Positions 1 to 8,080 are shown, numbered from the stretch's first letter. The stretch is 17,659 nt of DNA from JAEUIT01 sp034439815 (GCA_034439815.1 JAWXBD010000249.1:1-17659), one strand, 5' to 3'. The notes: a model not told the origin generated them from the sequence alone. Program-made: numbers and translations.

Positions 1-923
1 CAGTCGCCGAGGAACGCTCGCGCATGCTCGCCGCCGCGACCTTCGGCGAAGTCGTAGACGACGATCTGCTGCGGGTCGAAGGCCGTCGTCCCGTAAGCCC
101 AAAGGTAACTGCGATGCGTGCGTTTCAGGCCCGGCTTGAGCATCGGCAGCGGCGTCTCATCGGCATGCAGCACCGAGCGCTTGAGTAGCAGTGCCTTCAT
201 CGCCTCATGCAGCGGCGTGAGCTTCACGCCGCTTACGCCGACCCACTGGCCCTGCGTCGAGCACGGGATCGGGAAGCCGGCTCGGCCGAAGGCCTCTTCC
301 TGACGGTACAGCGCCTGATGGTCGGCATATCTCGCGACCAGCACCTGGGCCACGAGACCCGCCGTCGGGATGCCCTTGTCGATCACCGAGGGCGGCACCG
401 GCGCCTGGATCAGCGTCTCGCAGCGCTCGCAGACCCACTTGCCGCGGATGTGCCGCTCGACCTGCAGGATGCCGGGGATGAAGTCGAGCTTCTCGCTGGT
501 GTCCTCGCCGATGCGTTTGAGCGCACAACCGCAGCCACAGACCGTCGAGTCAGGCTCGTGGCGGATCTCGATCCGTGGCAGCTCCTTCGGCAGCGCCGCG
601 CGTTTCGGGATGCCTTTCGGCCGATCCGCCGGAGCGGCCTTCAGCTCCTCGAGCTCGGTCGCGATCGCCTCGAATTCCTCGTCGATCGACTCCTCGAGGA
701 GGCTCCGCTGCAGCCCCTCTACCTGCTCGCTGCGCTTCCCGAACGTCCAGCGCCGGAGCGTCGCCATCTCGTGCGTCAGCTGCGCGATCTTCAGGTCCCG
801 ATGCTTGATCGCATTCTCATTCTGCGCGAGCAACGCCGCGAGCGCCGGGCTGAGCTTCATCAGCCCCTCGACACTTATCTGCGCAACGTTCGGCAGCCAC
901 GTCGCGTCAGTATACCGCGTCAC
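1..923 (-). CDS. tnpC: IS66 family transposase TnpC, partial (C-terminus beyond left edge)
   Basis: This is the N-terminal ~307 residues of the DDE transposase of an IS66 element; the reading frame is open from the start codon to the window edge. Visible parts in order: a coiled, charged N-terminus; the TFGKRSEQ motif typical of IS66 TnpC; a zinc-binding region with Cys pairs (VCGCGC and VCERCE); and the start of the catalytic core with the first Asp in LHADETPLPML. I chose GTG at 923, preceded by GGAG, because LPNVAQISVEGL just after it resembles IS66 TnpC N-termini; ATG at 858-860 in the same frame is the alternative. It lies 39 bp after tnpB, the normal tnpA-tnpB-tnpC order. No frameshift or stop is seen in the visible part, so it may be intact. 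Family call is firm; the start is uncertain. Confidence 0.9.
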   Translation of the reverse strand, partial: MTRYTDATWLPNVAQISVEGLMKLSPALAALLAQNENAIKHRDLKIAQLTHEMATLRRWTFGKRSEQVEGLQRSLLEESIDEEFEAIATELEELKAAPADRPKGIPKRAALPKELPRIEIRHEPDSTVCGCGCALKRIGEDTSEKLDFIPGILQVERHIRGKWVCERCETLIQAPVPPSVIDKGIPTAGLVAQVLVARYADHQALYRQEEAFGRAGFPIPCSTQGQWVGVSGVKLTPLHEAMKALLLKRSVLHADETPLPMLKPGLKRTHRSYLWAYGTTAFDPQQIVVYDFAEGRGGEHARAFLGD

Positions 924-962
924 GCGGCTCCAAGCTCGCCAAACGCCTATATTCGAAGCACT

Positions 963-1298
963 TCAGAGCACGCGGATCGTCGCGAGATCTCCGAGCCGCT
1001 GCCACGGCAGGTCCACGACCAGTGCGCGCAGCTGCTCGTCGCTCAGCGCCATCGTGATGCCGCTCGCGCTCGGCGCCCAGACGAACTGGCCTCGGTGCAG
1101 TCGTCGTTCGCAGAGCCAAAGGCCGAAGCCATCGTGCACCAGTACCTTCATTCGGCTCGCACGCCGGTTGGCGAAGAGATACGCGTGATGCGCTCTCGCC
1201 GCGCCGAACACGCTCACCACGCGTGCGAGCACCGTATCGGTCCCGGCGCGCATGTCGAGCGGCTCGACCGCGAGCCATGCCTGATCGATTCGGATCAA
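963..1298 (-). CDS. tnpB: IS66 family accessory protein TnpB
   Basis: A complete 111-residue TnpB (IS66 Orf2) that accompanies TnpA and TnpC in IS66 transposition; its biochemical role is not well defined. The hallmark blocks are all present: IRIDQAWLAVEPLDMRAG near the start, VFGAARAHHAYLFANRR, MKVLVHDGFGLWL, and VDLPWQRLGD near the end. The chosen start is TTG at 1296-1298, which overlaps the TGA of the tnpA frame (TTGA), a usual arrangement for translational coupling in this family. The reading frame remains open further upstream to 1547, but that stretch is the overlapping tnpA region read partly in another frame. Length is normal for the family. Confidence 0.9.
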   Translation of the reverse strand: MIRIDQAWLAVEPLDMRAGTDTVLARVVSVFGAARAHHAYLFANRRASRMKVLVHDGFGLWLCERRLHRGQFVWAPSASGITMALSDEQLRALVVDLPWQRLGDLATIRVL

Positions 1299-1650
1299 CC
1301 GAGCAGCTCCCGCAACCAGCTTGCGCAGGCGCCCGCCGCCGTCGCCGGCCACTCGATCGTGATCCGCGATTTGCCTTTGCGGATATGCACGCGGATCGGA
1401 CGCTCTGCCGACGTCGACGCCGGCGCGGTTCGCGTCGCGATCTTCAGCGGCAGGAACGGCCCCGCTCGTCGTCGGCAGCGCCGCCGCGGTCATCGCCCTC
1501 GGGGTCGCCGATGCCGCGCCGGATTCCTTGATCCAGGTCCGCAGCATGTTCGCATTCAGTTGGGAGCCTAGGTAGCAGTAGCCTGCATTGAAGGTGCCTT
1601 TCGATACTCGCGTTTCGGATAATGTCGCTTCAGAAGCTTTGGACGGTTGT
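1295..1650 (-). pseudogene. tnpA: Decayed IS66 tnpA (first copy)
   Basis: Remnant of the small helix-turn-helix protein TnpA of the same IS66 element. The C-terminal part (LPLKIATR, then RVHIRKGKSRITIEWP, ending WLRELLG and TGA at 1295-1297) and the middle (LNANMLRTWIKESG) are clear but lie in different frames: the shift falls at a run of four Cs on the + strand at 1460-1463, where one base fewer would restore the frame. A second break lies near 1568-1572, where SMQATAT and an in-frame TAG stand in the place normally joining to LNANML. Upstream of about 1650 no clear TnpA homology remains and no IS66 end is seen, so the element has lost its right end. A programmed shift at the G run is possible, but the second lesion makes decay likelier. 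Confidence 0.7.
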
Positions 1651-1711
1651 CATCCGACTCAGAGTCGCTGCGTTCTCGTGAGGAGGGGCTACACGAGACG
1701 GGAGACTTCGC

Positions 1712-2940
1712 GTGACCATAGCGCACGGCCGGACCCGGATTGCACCAGAGCGATCTGCCGTCGAGCATATCTGGCGACGTAACCGGTGCATCGCGAAGGG
1801 GACGATCAGTGTCTATCGATACTGGATTTCGCGCTTCTCAGCGTGCTGCCTGTCCCGTAGCCTCGACGAGCGCGGCGAGCTGACGCGCGCTGGCGCGGAA
1901 CGCTTTGCGCGCTGGTGGCGATCTGCGGGAAGTTCTCGCCCCGGACGCGTGAGCTCTGCGATAGAAGGTTCGCGCAGCGCGCTTCGCGCTTGGGCCCATG
2001 CACGCGCAGTCCTCGGTGAGACGCTGCCGACCTGGCAGCCGTCTGCTCCGACGCGATCAACGTCACCCGTCTCCGCAGCGTTCGCAGCCTGGATGCGAGA
2101 GGTGCGCGGCAACCCTGCAGTGACGATCCACAAGAAGCTGACGCAACTGGCACTTTGGCGCACCTTCTGCCGATCGCGAGGTCGCGCCGCAACGTACCCT
2201 CGGCTGAAGGATATTGATGACTTCGTCGTGGCATACCGCCAGCGCTATGCACGCACAACAGTTGCTGACATCTGCTCGACGCTACGCGCCTATCTTCGGT
2301 TTCTGAAAGCGACGGGTCGCGTACCGCATAACCTGTCTGGCTCCATCATGGCGCCGCGCGTACGCGTAACCGAGCGGCCGCATCGTGCCCTGCCATGGAG
2401 CGATGTGCAGCGGATCTTGCGCGCCGTCGACCGCAGCCGCACGGTCGCGCGGCGCGACTATGCGATTCTGCTGATGATGAGCGTCTATGGGCTCGGTGCC
2501 GGTGAAGTAATCGGCTTGATGCTCGACGACGTCCGCTGGCGCGAGGCCACCGTGCGCGTCACTCGCCCAAAGACCGGCGTGCAGTTCCTGCTTCCCCTGC
2601 TGCCAGCGGTCGCCCGAGCGCTCCTGAGTTATCTGCGGCGCAGTAGTCCTGTACATTGCGCCTCGCGCCACCTGTTCGCGACAATGCGCACGCCGCACCG
2701 CAGGCTCGCGTGCTCGGTCACCGTACGGCACATCCTGCATGCGGCCGCGCAGCGCGCCGGCGTCGAGGCGTCCTTGTCTTGGCACGCACGTCCTGCGTCA
2801 CACCCATGCCTCGCGGCAGTTGGAACTCGGAACCTGCCCCAAGCTGATCGGCAACATTCTCGGCCACCGCGATCCGCAGTCAACCTCAGCGTACCTGCGC
2901 GTGGCGACCGAACGCTGCGGCGGGTGCCGGCGTTGCGATC
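1712..2940 (+). pseudogene. Tyrosine recombinase / integrase, frameshifted
   Basis: A site-specific recombinase of the tyrosine (phage integrase) family, about 400 residues if repaired. From GTG at 1712 (GGAG 7 nt upstream) one frame gives an N-terminal core-binding domain (about residues 30-200) and the catalytic domain up to about 2775. Then one extra T in TTGTCTT near 2776 shifts the frame. Past it the missing C-terminus continues in the next frame: HVLRHTHASRQ (the HxxR box), LGHRDPQSTSAYLRVATE (His and the nucleophile Tyr). A second shift near 2915 precedes RRVPAL. The first catalytic Arg box reads YGLGAGEV, with Gly where most family members have Arg; this may be a subfamily trait or a loss. 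The 3' end runs straight into IS66 tnpA sequence on the other strand. Non-functional as read. Confidence 0.8.
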
Positions 2941-3155
2941 TGCACCGCCGCGAAGTCCTTCGTCTCGCCCAGCGCCGCTGTCCGGCGCTGCCAATACGAC
3001 AGCAGATTTGACCGCACGCCATGGCGCTGCGCCACCGCGCGCACCGTCGCGCCCGCGACCCGCGTCTCGGCGACCATCGCACGCCGTTGCTCTTCGCTGT
3101 ACTTGCGCAGCACTCGCCGCGACTTCGCCGTCGCCATCGTCGTCACTGCATCCAT
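2886..3155 (-). pseudogene. tnpA: Truncated IS66 tnpA (second copy, N-terminal part)
   Basis: N-terminal ~85 residues of a second, different IS66-type TnpA. ATG at 3153-3155 has GAGGA about 7 nt upstream. The HTH region is clear: LRKYSEEQRRAMVAE, then VAQRHGVRSNLLSYWQRR, then FAAVQIATPAPAAA, which is where the family's proline-rich linker begins. The C-terminal half is missing: the frame then runs into sequence that on the + strand encodes the end of the recombinase, so the natural homology stops at roughly 2915-2940. Because it repeats the HTH segment also found in the first tnpA remnant, it comes from another element and not from the other half of the same gene. Confidence 0.8.
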
Positions 3156-3228
3156 CGCGAGTCCTCGCCGCACGGCAAACGGCCGCGCCTCACACTCGCT
3201 CAGCCACAGTCGCAATGTCTATGCGGTG

Positions 3229-3244
3229 CTAGCCGGACGCTTAC
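3229..3244 (-). repeat. IS66-like terminal inverted repeat (right end candidate)
   Basis: Read on the minus strand this is GTAAGCGTCCGGCTAG, starting with the GTAAGCG typical of IS66 ends. It lies about 75 bp upstream of the second tnpA start, in the correct orientation for that element's right end. No matching left end is in the window. Confidence 0.5.
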
Positions 3245-3251
3245 GCTGGGA

Positions 3252-3305
3252 CGGTAACCCGGTAACCTCATAAGGGTCGACCAAGCGCTAGTAAGCGACA
3301 CTTAC
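3252..3305. repeat. Tandem CGGTAACC and GTAAG/CTTAC palindrome at the IS66/rhaK junction
   Basis: CGGTAACC occurs twice back to back (3252-3267). Then GTAAGCGACACTTAC (3291-3305) is an inverted repeat of GTAAG around a 5-base loop and again resembles an IS66 end. Kinase homology begins just to its right, so the true element boundary may be 3305 and not 3244. Confidence 0.4.
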
Positions 3306-3621
3306 GGCGTCCAAGTCGCGAGATTCGCAGACGGGCATGAGCAGCGTTTCGTCCCACCCCGCCGTGAGGGGTGCATTCGCACCGTGCGCGTACGGCACGA
3401 GGGCCGAGATGCGGTCACGGACCTGTGCAGCAGCGAGACCGGCCGCGACCCGCGACCCGCCGTTCGACCGCCGCGTCGTCGAATTAACGCAGCACGGGGC
3501 CGGCGAGCAGCGATTTAAGGGTTTCGACCGCGTGCCCAATCGCGCCCGCGTTCGAGCCCACCAGCGTGACTTTCGCGTGCGTCTTGCCGGCGTCGAAGAC
3601 GGCAATCAGGTTTTCGGCCAC
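3306..3621 (-). pseudogene. rhaK: L-rhamnulokinase (FGGY family) N-terminal remnant
   Basis: Remnant of an FGGY sugar kinase that would phosphorylate L-rhamnulose at C1. GTG at 3619-3621 overlaps the 3' end of rhaQ by 16 bp. The start is the FGGY phosphate-binding strand: LIAVFDAGKTHAKVTLVG. After about 45 residues TAA stops the frame at 3484-3486. Kinase homology resumes in the next frame: VRDRISALVPYAHGAN, the FGGY segment that usually reads as P-V-x-H-G-A, then LLMPV. It ends near 3306-3320, where IS66-like DNA begins. About three quarters of the gene, including the ATPase core, is missing. Identity as rhaK rests on its place directly after rhaQ; other FGGY kinases share these motifs. Confidence 0.75.
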
Positions 3622-4598
3622 GCGAGCCTGCGAGCGATGGCGGGAATTGAAACGACGACGATCAACAGTGCTCCGACGAAGATCGACAGAACGATCCCAG
3701 GCACATTCATGAGCGACAGGCCGAAGGTCGTGAGGCCGAACAGGATCGCCGCAAGCACGACGCCGGCAATCGTCCCCACTCCGCCGGCGATAGAAACGCC
3801 GCCTAATATAACGATGCTGACGACTTCGAGCTCCCATCCAAGAGCGATCGTCGGTCGCGTCGAGCCGAGGCGAGAGGTCAGGAGAATCGCGGCAAGCCCG
3901 CTAGCCAAGCCGGTGGCGGCGAACAGCCAGAAGCGGTAGCGCGCAACTCGCACGCCGGCAAAAAATGCGGCAGTGGGATTCGAACCGATTGCATAGATCC
4001 GCCGGCCAATGATCGTCCTATGGAGAATTACTGCCGTAACGAGCGCAGCCACGACGAACAGCACTAGCTCGAAGGAGACGGGGCCGAACACATAACCCTG
4101 ACCGAACCAAGCGAAAGACGGGGGGTACGATTTTAACACATTGTCTCCCAGCACACCGTAGGCGATGCCGCGAAAAAGGCTCATCGTACCAATCGTCGCA
4201 ACGATGGACGGAACGTGGAGAACGGTCACCAGCATACCGTTTATCATTCCTGCCGCGAGACCCGTGCCAAGACCGACGGCAAGCAGCACGGGTGTGGGGA
4301 ACCCGGCTTGCGCCGCGAGGCCCATCGCAACCGACGCCAGCGCGATGATGGCCGCGACGGAGATGTCGATCTCCCGGGCGATGATGAGCAGCGCGAGCGG
4401 CAGCGCAATCAGCGCCTTCTCCGTGAAGTTGAATGTCGCATCGGAAAGCGTCCACGGGTCCAAGATGTACGGCGAGACGCTCGCGATGCCGGCGAACACC
4501 ACCGCAACCACGATCGCGAGCAGAGACTCCCAGCGCAGGAAACGCCGCAGTGGTCGCGCGCGAGTCGTCACCTCGACGGTACGCGGCGGGCTACTCAT
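3606..4598 (-). CDS. rhaQ: Rhamnose ABC transporter permease RhaQ
   Basis: A 330-residue inner-membrane permease of the ribose/rhamnose BPD_transp_2 type (RbsC-like), expected to pair with the other permease and the RhaT ATPase. Many hydrophobic segments alternate with short loops. Conserved features include the REIDISVAAI block, VPSIVATIGTMSLFRGIAY, the LHRTIIGRRIYAIGSNP loop that contacts the ATPase, and the ILGGVSIAGGVGTIAGVVL stretch. Start ATG at 4596-4598 (MSSPPRT) overlaps the TGA of the upstream permease by 4 bp (ATGA). The frame is open further upstream to 5072, but that is antisense-free overlap with rhaP and not coding. The stop overlaps the start of the rhaK remnant. The gene appears intact. 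Confidence 0.88.
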   Translation of the reverse strand: MSSPPRTVEVTTRARPLRRFLRWESLLAIVVAVVFAGIASVSPYILDPWTLSDATFNFTEKALIALPLALLIIAREIDISVAAIIALASVAMGLAAQAGFPTPVLLAVGLGTGLAAGMINGMLVTVLHVPSIVATIGTMSLFRGIAYGVLGDNVLKSYPPSFAWFGQGYVFGPVSFELVLFVVAALVTAVILHRTIIGRRIYAIGSNPTAAFFAGVRVARYRFWLFAATGLASGLAAILLTSRLGSTRPTIALGWELEVVSIVILGGVSIAGGVGTIAGVVLAAILFGLTTFGLSLMNVPGIVLSIFVGALLIVVVSIPAIARRLAWPKT

Positions 4599-5581
4599 GC
4601 CTGTCGCGTCACGAGAGTCGAACCATGACTCGCGCGGTCGCGACGCGCATTGAGGATGACGGCCCCGGTGATGATCAGTCCGCTGACCGCCATCTGCCAG
4701 TAAGGCGACAAGCCGAGCAGCGGCAGAGCGTTCTTGATAATTCCTAGGAACAGGCAGCCAAGCGCGACGCCCGCGATCCTGCCGACGCCGCCCGCGACGG
4801 AAACTCCGCCGATCACGCAGGCTGCTATCACCTGCAACTCGAATCCCGAAGCCACATCCGTGTACGCAACCGCGAAACGCGCGACCCAGAGATAGCCGCA
4901 CAGACCCGCGACTGCACCACTGACCGTGAACGCGAAGAACTGCGTTGCGCCCGTGGAAACGCCGAGACTGGACGCCGCTGCGGGGTTTCCGCCTACGAGG
5001 TACAGCCGGCGCCCGAGAACCGTGTGCCGCAGGAAAATGGCGCCCAGCACGATGGCTGCAATTGCCAGCCACGACATCAAACTCAGGCCAAGGAGTTGCA
5101 CACGCACGATCTCCTGGAAGTCCGGTGTCATTTCATTACTCGTCACCCAGGCGCCGCCGGAGACCACGAAGACGAGGCCGCGGTAGATCGCCATGGTTCC
5201 CAGTGTCACCACGATCGACGGCACGCCGAGCGACCAGATCACGGCGCCGTTCAGCGCGCCGAGGCAAGCGCCTATGGCGGTCGACATCAGGAGCAGCACA
5301 ATTACCGGCACGTCGGGAAAAGCCTGGTTGACCAACGCGGCGATCATGCCGGTCAGCGCGAGATTCGCGGCCACCGAAAGATCGATGGCGCGCGTGAGCA
5401 GCACGAGTGTCTGGCCGACAGCCAGCAGCATTAGGATCGACGTGTCGTCGAGCGTGTCAAGCATGCCCGAGACGGACGCAAAGCTCGGGAACATCACCGA
5501 CGCCGCCATGAAGGTGGCAACGACGAAGAACGCGAGCCCTGTCTCACGGCTGTCGATCAGATCGCGACCAAAGGACTTCAT
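4595..5581 (-). CDS. rhaP: Rhamnose ABC transporter permease RhaP
   Basis: A 328-residue inner-membrane permease of the same RbsC-like family as the next gene and presumably its heterodimer partner in rhamnose import. Visible blocks: AVGQTLVLLTRAIDLSVAAN (the family's EAA-like early motif), VPSIVVTLGTMAIYRGLVFV, the LRHTVLGRRLYLVGGNPAAA cytoplasmic loop, and IGGVSVAGGVGRIAGVALG. ATG at 5579-5581 overlaps the TGA of rhaT by 4 bp and its own TGA overlaps the rhaQ start, so translation of the three genes is likely coupled. Which of the two permeases should be called P or Q follows the rhizobial gene order; function would be the same. Intact. Confidence 0.88.
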   Translation of the reverse strand: MKSFGRDLIDSRETGLAFFVVATFMAASVMFPSFASVSGMLDTLDDTSILMLLAVGQTLVLLTRAIDLSVAANLALTGMIAALVNQAFPDVPVIVLLLMSTAIGACLGALNGAVIWSLGVPSIVVTLGTMAIYRGLVFVVSGGAWVTSNEMTPDFQEIVRVQLLGLSLMSWLAIAAIVLGAIFLRHTVLGRRLYLVGGNPAAASSLGVSTGATQFFAFTVSGAVAGLCGYLWVARFAVAYTDVASGFELQVIAACVIGGVSVAGGVGRIAGVALGCLFLGIIKNALPLLGLSPYWQMAVSGLIITGAVILNARRDRASHGSTLVTRQA

Positions 5582-7062
5582 GCGTCGAGCGCCGCGTGCA
5601 GCACAGCCTCTGCGCTCGCATCGCGGCGCTCGAACGAGCCGCTCAGTCGACCGCGCCGCATGACGAGGATGCGATCTGACATTCCGAGGATCTCGGGCAG
5701 CTCAGAAGACACCATCACGATTGCCAGACCCCGCTGCGCGAGCTCGTCGATCAGGCGATACACGGCGGCCTTCGAGCCGACGTCGATGCCCTTCGTGGGC
5801 TCGTCGAGGATAAGCAGGCGGGGCGCGGTCTCGAGCGCGCGCGCGATCACGACTTTCTGCTGGTTGCCGCCGGAGAGATTCTCGACGTGCTGCGTCGAGT
5901 CCGTGCACTTGATTTGCAGGCGCTCGACCCATTTTTCTGCGAGCTGCTTTTCACGTTCCGGACTGCACAGGCCCAGGCGGGCAAGCCGCGCCAGACTCGG
6001 AAGCGCGATGTTGTCGGCGATTGACCGCGTCAGCAATGCACCCTCGTTCTGGCGGTCTTCGGGGACGAAGGCGACGCCTGCGCGCAGCGCATCGTAGGGA
6101 CCGCTCGCGCGCAGAGGACGCCCGCACACGACGACGCGACCCTCAGAAGCGCTCTTCGCGCCGAACAGCGTGCGCATGATCTCGCTGCGCCCCGCGCCGA
6201 CCAGCCCGTACACGCCGAGGATCTCGCCCGCGCGGACTGAAAAACCGACGCCCGAGAACTCTCCGCGGCGCGCAAGCCCTTCCACAAGCAGCACTTCAGC
6301 ACCGATCGTCGCTGGCGTTCGTGGAAACTCCTGATTCACTGCCCGACCGACCATCGCCCGGGTGAGCGACTCGCGCGTCGCTTCGGCGATGGCCCCGTCA
6401 GCCACAGCGGCGCCGTCGCGAAATACGACGTAGCGGTCGGCAATGGCGAGGACTTCCTCGAGCTTGTGGCTGATGTAGAGGACGGCCCGCCCCTGAGCAC
6501 GCAGTCTTCGCACGGTCGCCAACAACCGCTGCGCTTCGTGATGCGAAAGCGCGGCCGTCGGTTCGTCCATTATCACGATCCGTGCCTGCCCCCCAACGGC
6601 GCGAGCAATCTGCACCAGATGCCTCTGAGCGACGCTGATATCGCCGAATCTAGAGTCCGGATCAATATGCAGGTCGAGCTGCGCCAGGAGCTCCGTGCAA
6701 CGCAAACGCATGGAACGCCAGTCGACGAGTCCGTGCTGCGTCGGCATCTCGTGTGCGAAAAGATTCTCGGCAACGGACAAATCATCGAACGCGATCAATT
6801 CCTGGTGAATGACGCTGATGCCGGCGCGCACGGCATCGCGGGGTGAGACGACGCGCAGCGGCCGCCCGTCGAGCTCGACGGTACCCGCATCCGGGCGATG
6901 AACGCCGGCGAGGATCTTTACGAGCGTCGACTTGCCCGCGCCGTTTTCGCCGACGAGCGCGGTCACCTCGCCCGCTCGCAACGTCAGCTCGCCTTGCGTG
7001 AGTGCAGGCACGCCGCCAAAGGACTTCGTGACTCCCGAGATGCGCAGCAGCGGCGTGGCCAT
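5578..7062 (-). CDS. rhaT: Rhamnose ABC transporter ATP-binding protein RhaT
   Basis: A 494-residue fused double-ATPase of the sugar-importer class (RbsA/MglA type) that powers rhamnose uptake. First domain: Walker A GENGAGKST at residues 38-46, signature region ISVAQRHLVQIARA, Walker B IVIMDEPTAAL. Second domain: the degenerate P-loop usual in this class (GLVGAGRSEIMRTLFG), signature LSGGNQQKVVIARAL, Walker B LLILDEPTKGIDVG. I chose ATG at 7060-7062 (MATPLLRISGV), 13 bp after the rhaS stop; the frame is open upstream to 7113, which would overlap rhaS by 38 bp and add a low-complexity Ser-rich leader. The family name follows rhizobial rhaT, unrelated to the E. coli rhamnose-proton symporter of the same name. 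Intact. Confidence 0.9.
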   Translation of the reverse strand: MATPLLRISGVTKSFGGVPALTQGELTLRAGEVTALVGENGAGKSTLVKILAGVHRPDAGTVELDGRPLRVVSPRDAVRAGISVIHQELIAFDDLSVAENLFAHEMPTQHGLVDWRSMRLRCTELLAQLDLHIDPDSRFGDISVAQRHLVQIARAVGGQARIVIMDEPTAALSHHEAQRLLATVRRLRAQGRAVLYISHKLEEVLAIADRYVVFRDGAAVADGAIAEATRESLTRAMVGRAVNQEFPRTPATIGAEVLLVEGLARRGEFSGVGFSVRAGEILGVYGLVGAGRSEIMRTLFGAKSASEGRVVVCGRPLRASGPYDALRAGVAFVPEDRQNEGALLTRSIADNIALPSLARLARLGLCSPEREKQLAEKWVERLQIKCTDSTQHVENLSGGNQQKVVIARALETAPRLLILDEPTKGIDVGSKAAVYRLIDELAQRGLAIVMVSSELPEILGMSDRILVMRRGRLSGSFERRDASAEAVLHAALDA

Positions 7063-7075
7063 CGGCACAGGCTCG

Positions 7076-8080
7076 TCAGAAGATGCCGACGTACTGCTCA
7101 ATGTTCGAGGCATCGTAGACGAAGGGCTTGTTCATAGCGCCGACGCCGTCGCTCCCGAAGCTCACCTCGCCCATCCGGCCGATCGCGGCGGAGCTCCCTG
7201 GCGCGATATTCTCGCCGCGCGCCAGCCGCACCGCCAGGTGCGTAGCCGCGTAGCCGAGGTCGATAGGATTCCAGATAGCGAAGCTCTTTACCGAGCCGGA
7301 CTTTACGTGACCCGCAAGCTCGGAGGGCAGTCCCAGCCCGGTAACGAACACGCGACCCGTGAGTCCCTGGTCTTCGATGGCCTTCGCGGCGGCGACGATA
7401 CCGACCGACGTGGGCGCGACGATGGCCGCGAGATCGGTGTGCCGGCGTACGAGCGCGACAGTTTCACGGTAGGACTTGTCGGCGACGTCATCGCCATAGG
7501 CGACCGCGACGATCTCGAGGCCCGGAAACTCCGGCAACGCCTGCTTCATCGCCGCGATCCACTCGTTCTGGTTTGTCGAAGTCGGGGTCGCGGAGACGAT
7601 CGCAATCTTGCCACGCCCGCCTGGAATGGCGCTCGCCGCCAGTTCCAGACACGTGAGCCCGATGAGCTCATTGGACGAAGGCGCGAGATGGACTACCCGC
7701 CCCTTCTCCGCGACGGCGGAATCGAACGACACGACTTTCACTCCCCGACGCATGGCGCGTTCGAGCGTCGGCACCAGCGCATCCGGGTCGTTCGCGGAGA
7801 TTGCGATGGCGTCCACGCGCTGCGCCACGAGCGCATTGATCACTTCGATCTGTCCTTCCGCCGTCGGCGTCGTGGGTCCCGTGAAGATCACTTCGGTGCC
7901 GCCAAGTTCCTTTGCCGCCTCGTCGGCGCCCTTGTGAACGGCGTCGAAGAAGCCGTTGCCGAGCGACTTCGCCACTATGCCGACGCGCAACGTAACCGCG
8001 GACTCCGGTTCCTGAGCCTTATTGCACGCGCCCAGGGCTGCAGCCGCAGTCAGCGCCGTAACGATGGCCAAGACCTTCAT
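7076..8080 (-). CDS. rhaS: Rhamnose ABC transporter substrate-binding lipoprotein RhaS
   Basis: A 334-residue periplasmic binding protein of the type 1 sugar-binding fold (peripla_BP_4), the rhamnose receptor of the importer. The N-terminus is a signal peptide ending in a lipobox, LGAC, with the lipidated Cys at residue 19, so it should be membrane-anchored. Characteristic segments: VGIVAKSLGNGFFDAVHKGA, DAIAISANDPDALVPTLERA, VKVVSFDSAV, and VFVTGLGLPSELAGHVKSG near the C-terminus. ATG at 8078-8080 overlaps the TGA of the rhaR remnant by 4 bp, and rhaT follows after 13 bp. Substrate identity is inferred from the adjoining rhaDI and rhamnosidase genes. It should not be confused with E. coli RhaS, an AraC-type regulator. 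Intact. Confidence 0.88.
   Translation of the reverse strand: MKVLAIVTALTAAAALGACNKAQEPESAVTLRVGIVAKSLGNGFFDAVHKGADEAAKELGGTEVIFTGPTTPTAEGQIEVINALVAQRVDAIAISANDPDALVPTLERAMRRGVKVVSFDSAVAEKGRVVHLAPSSNELIGLTCLELAASAIPGGRGKIAIVSATPTSTNQNEWIAAMKQALPEFPGLEIVAVAYGDDVADKSYRETVALVRRHTDLAAIVAPTSVGIVAAAKAIEDQGLTGRVFVTGLGLPSELAGHVKSGSVKSFAIWNPIDLGYAATHLAVRLARGENIAPGSSAAIGRMGEVSFGSDGVGAMNKPFVYDASNIEQYVGIF

Noticed and set aside
207..1571. A 454-residue open frame on the + strand across the IS66 genes
   Set aside because: It is antisense to tnpC, tnpB and tnpA, all of which have clear family motifs on the minus strand; the + strand product is Arg-rich and has no recognisable domain.
3606..5072. A 488-residue version of rhaQ starting at 5072
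   Set aside because: The extra 158 residues lie within rhaP in another frame and look like shadow sequence; ATG at 4598 with an ATGA overlap gives the normal permease length.
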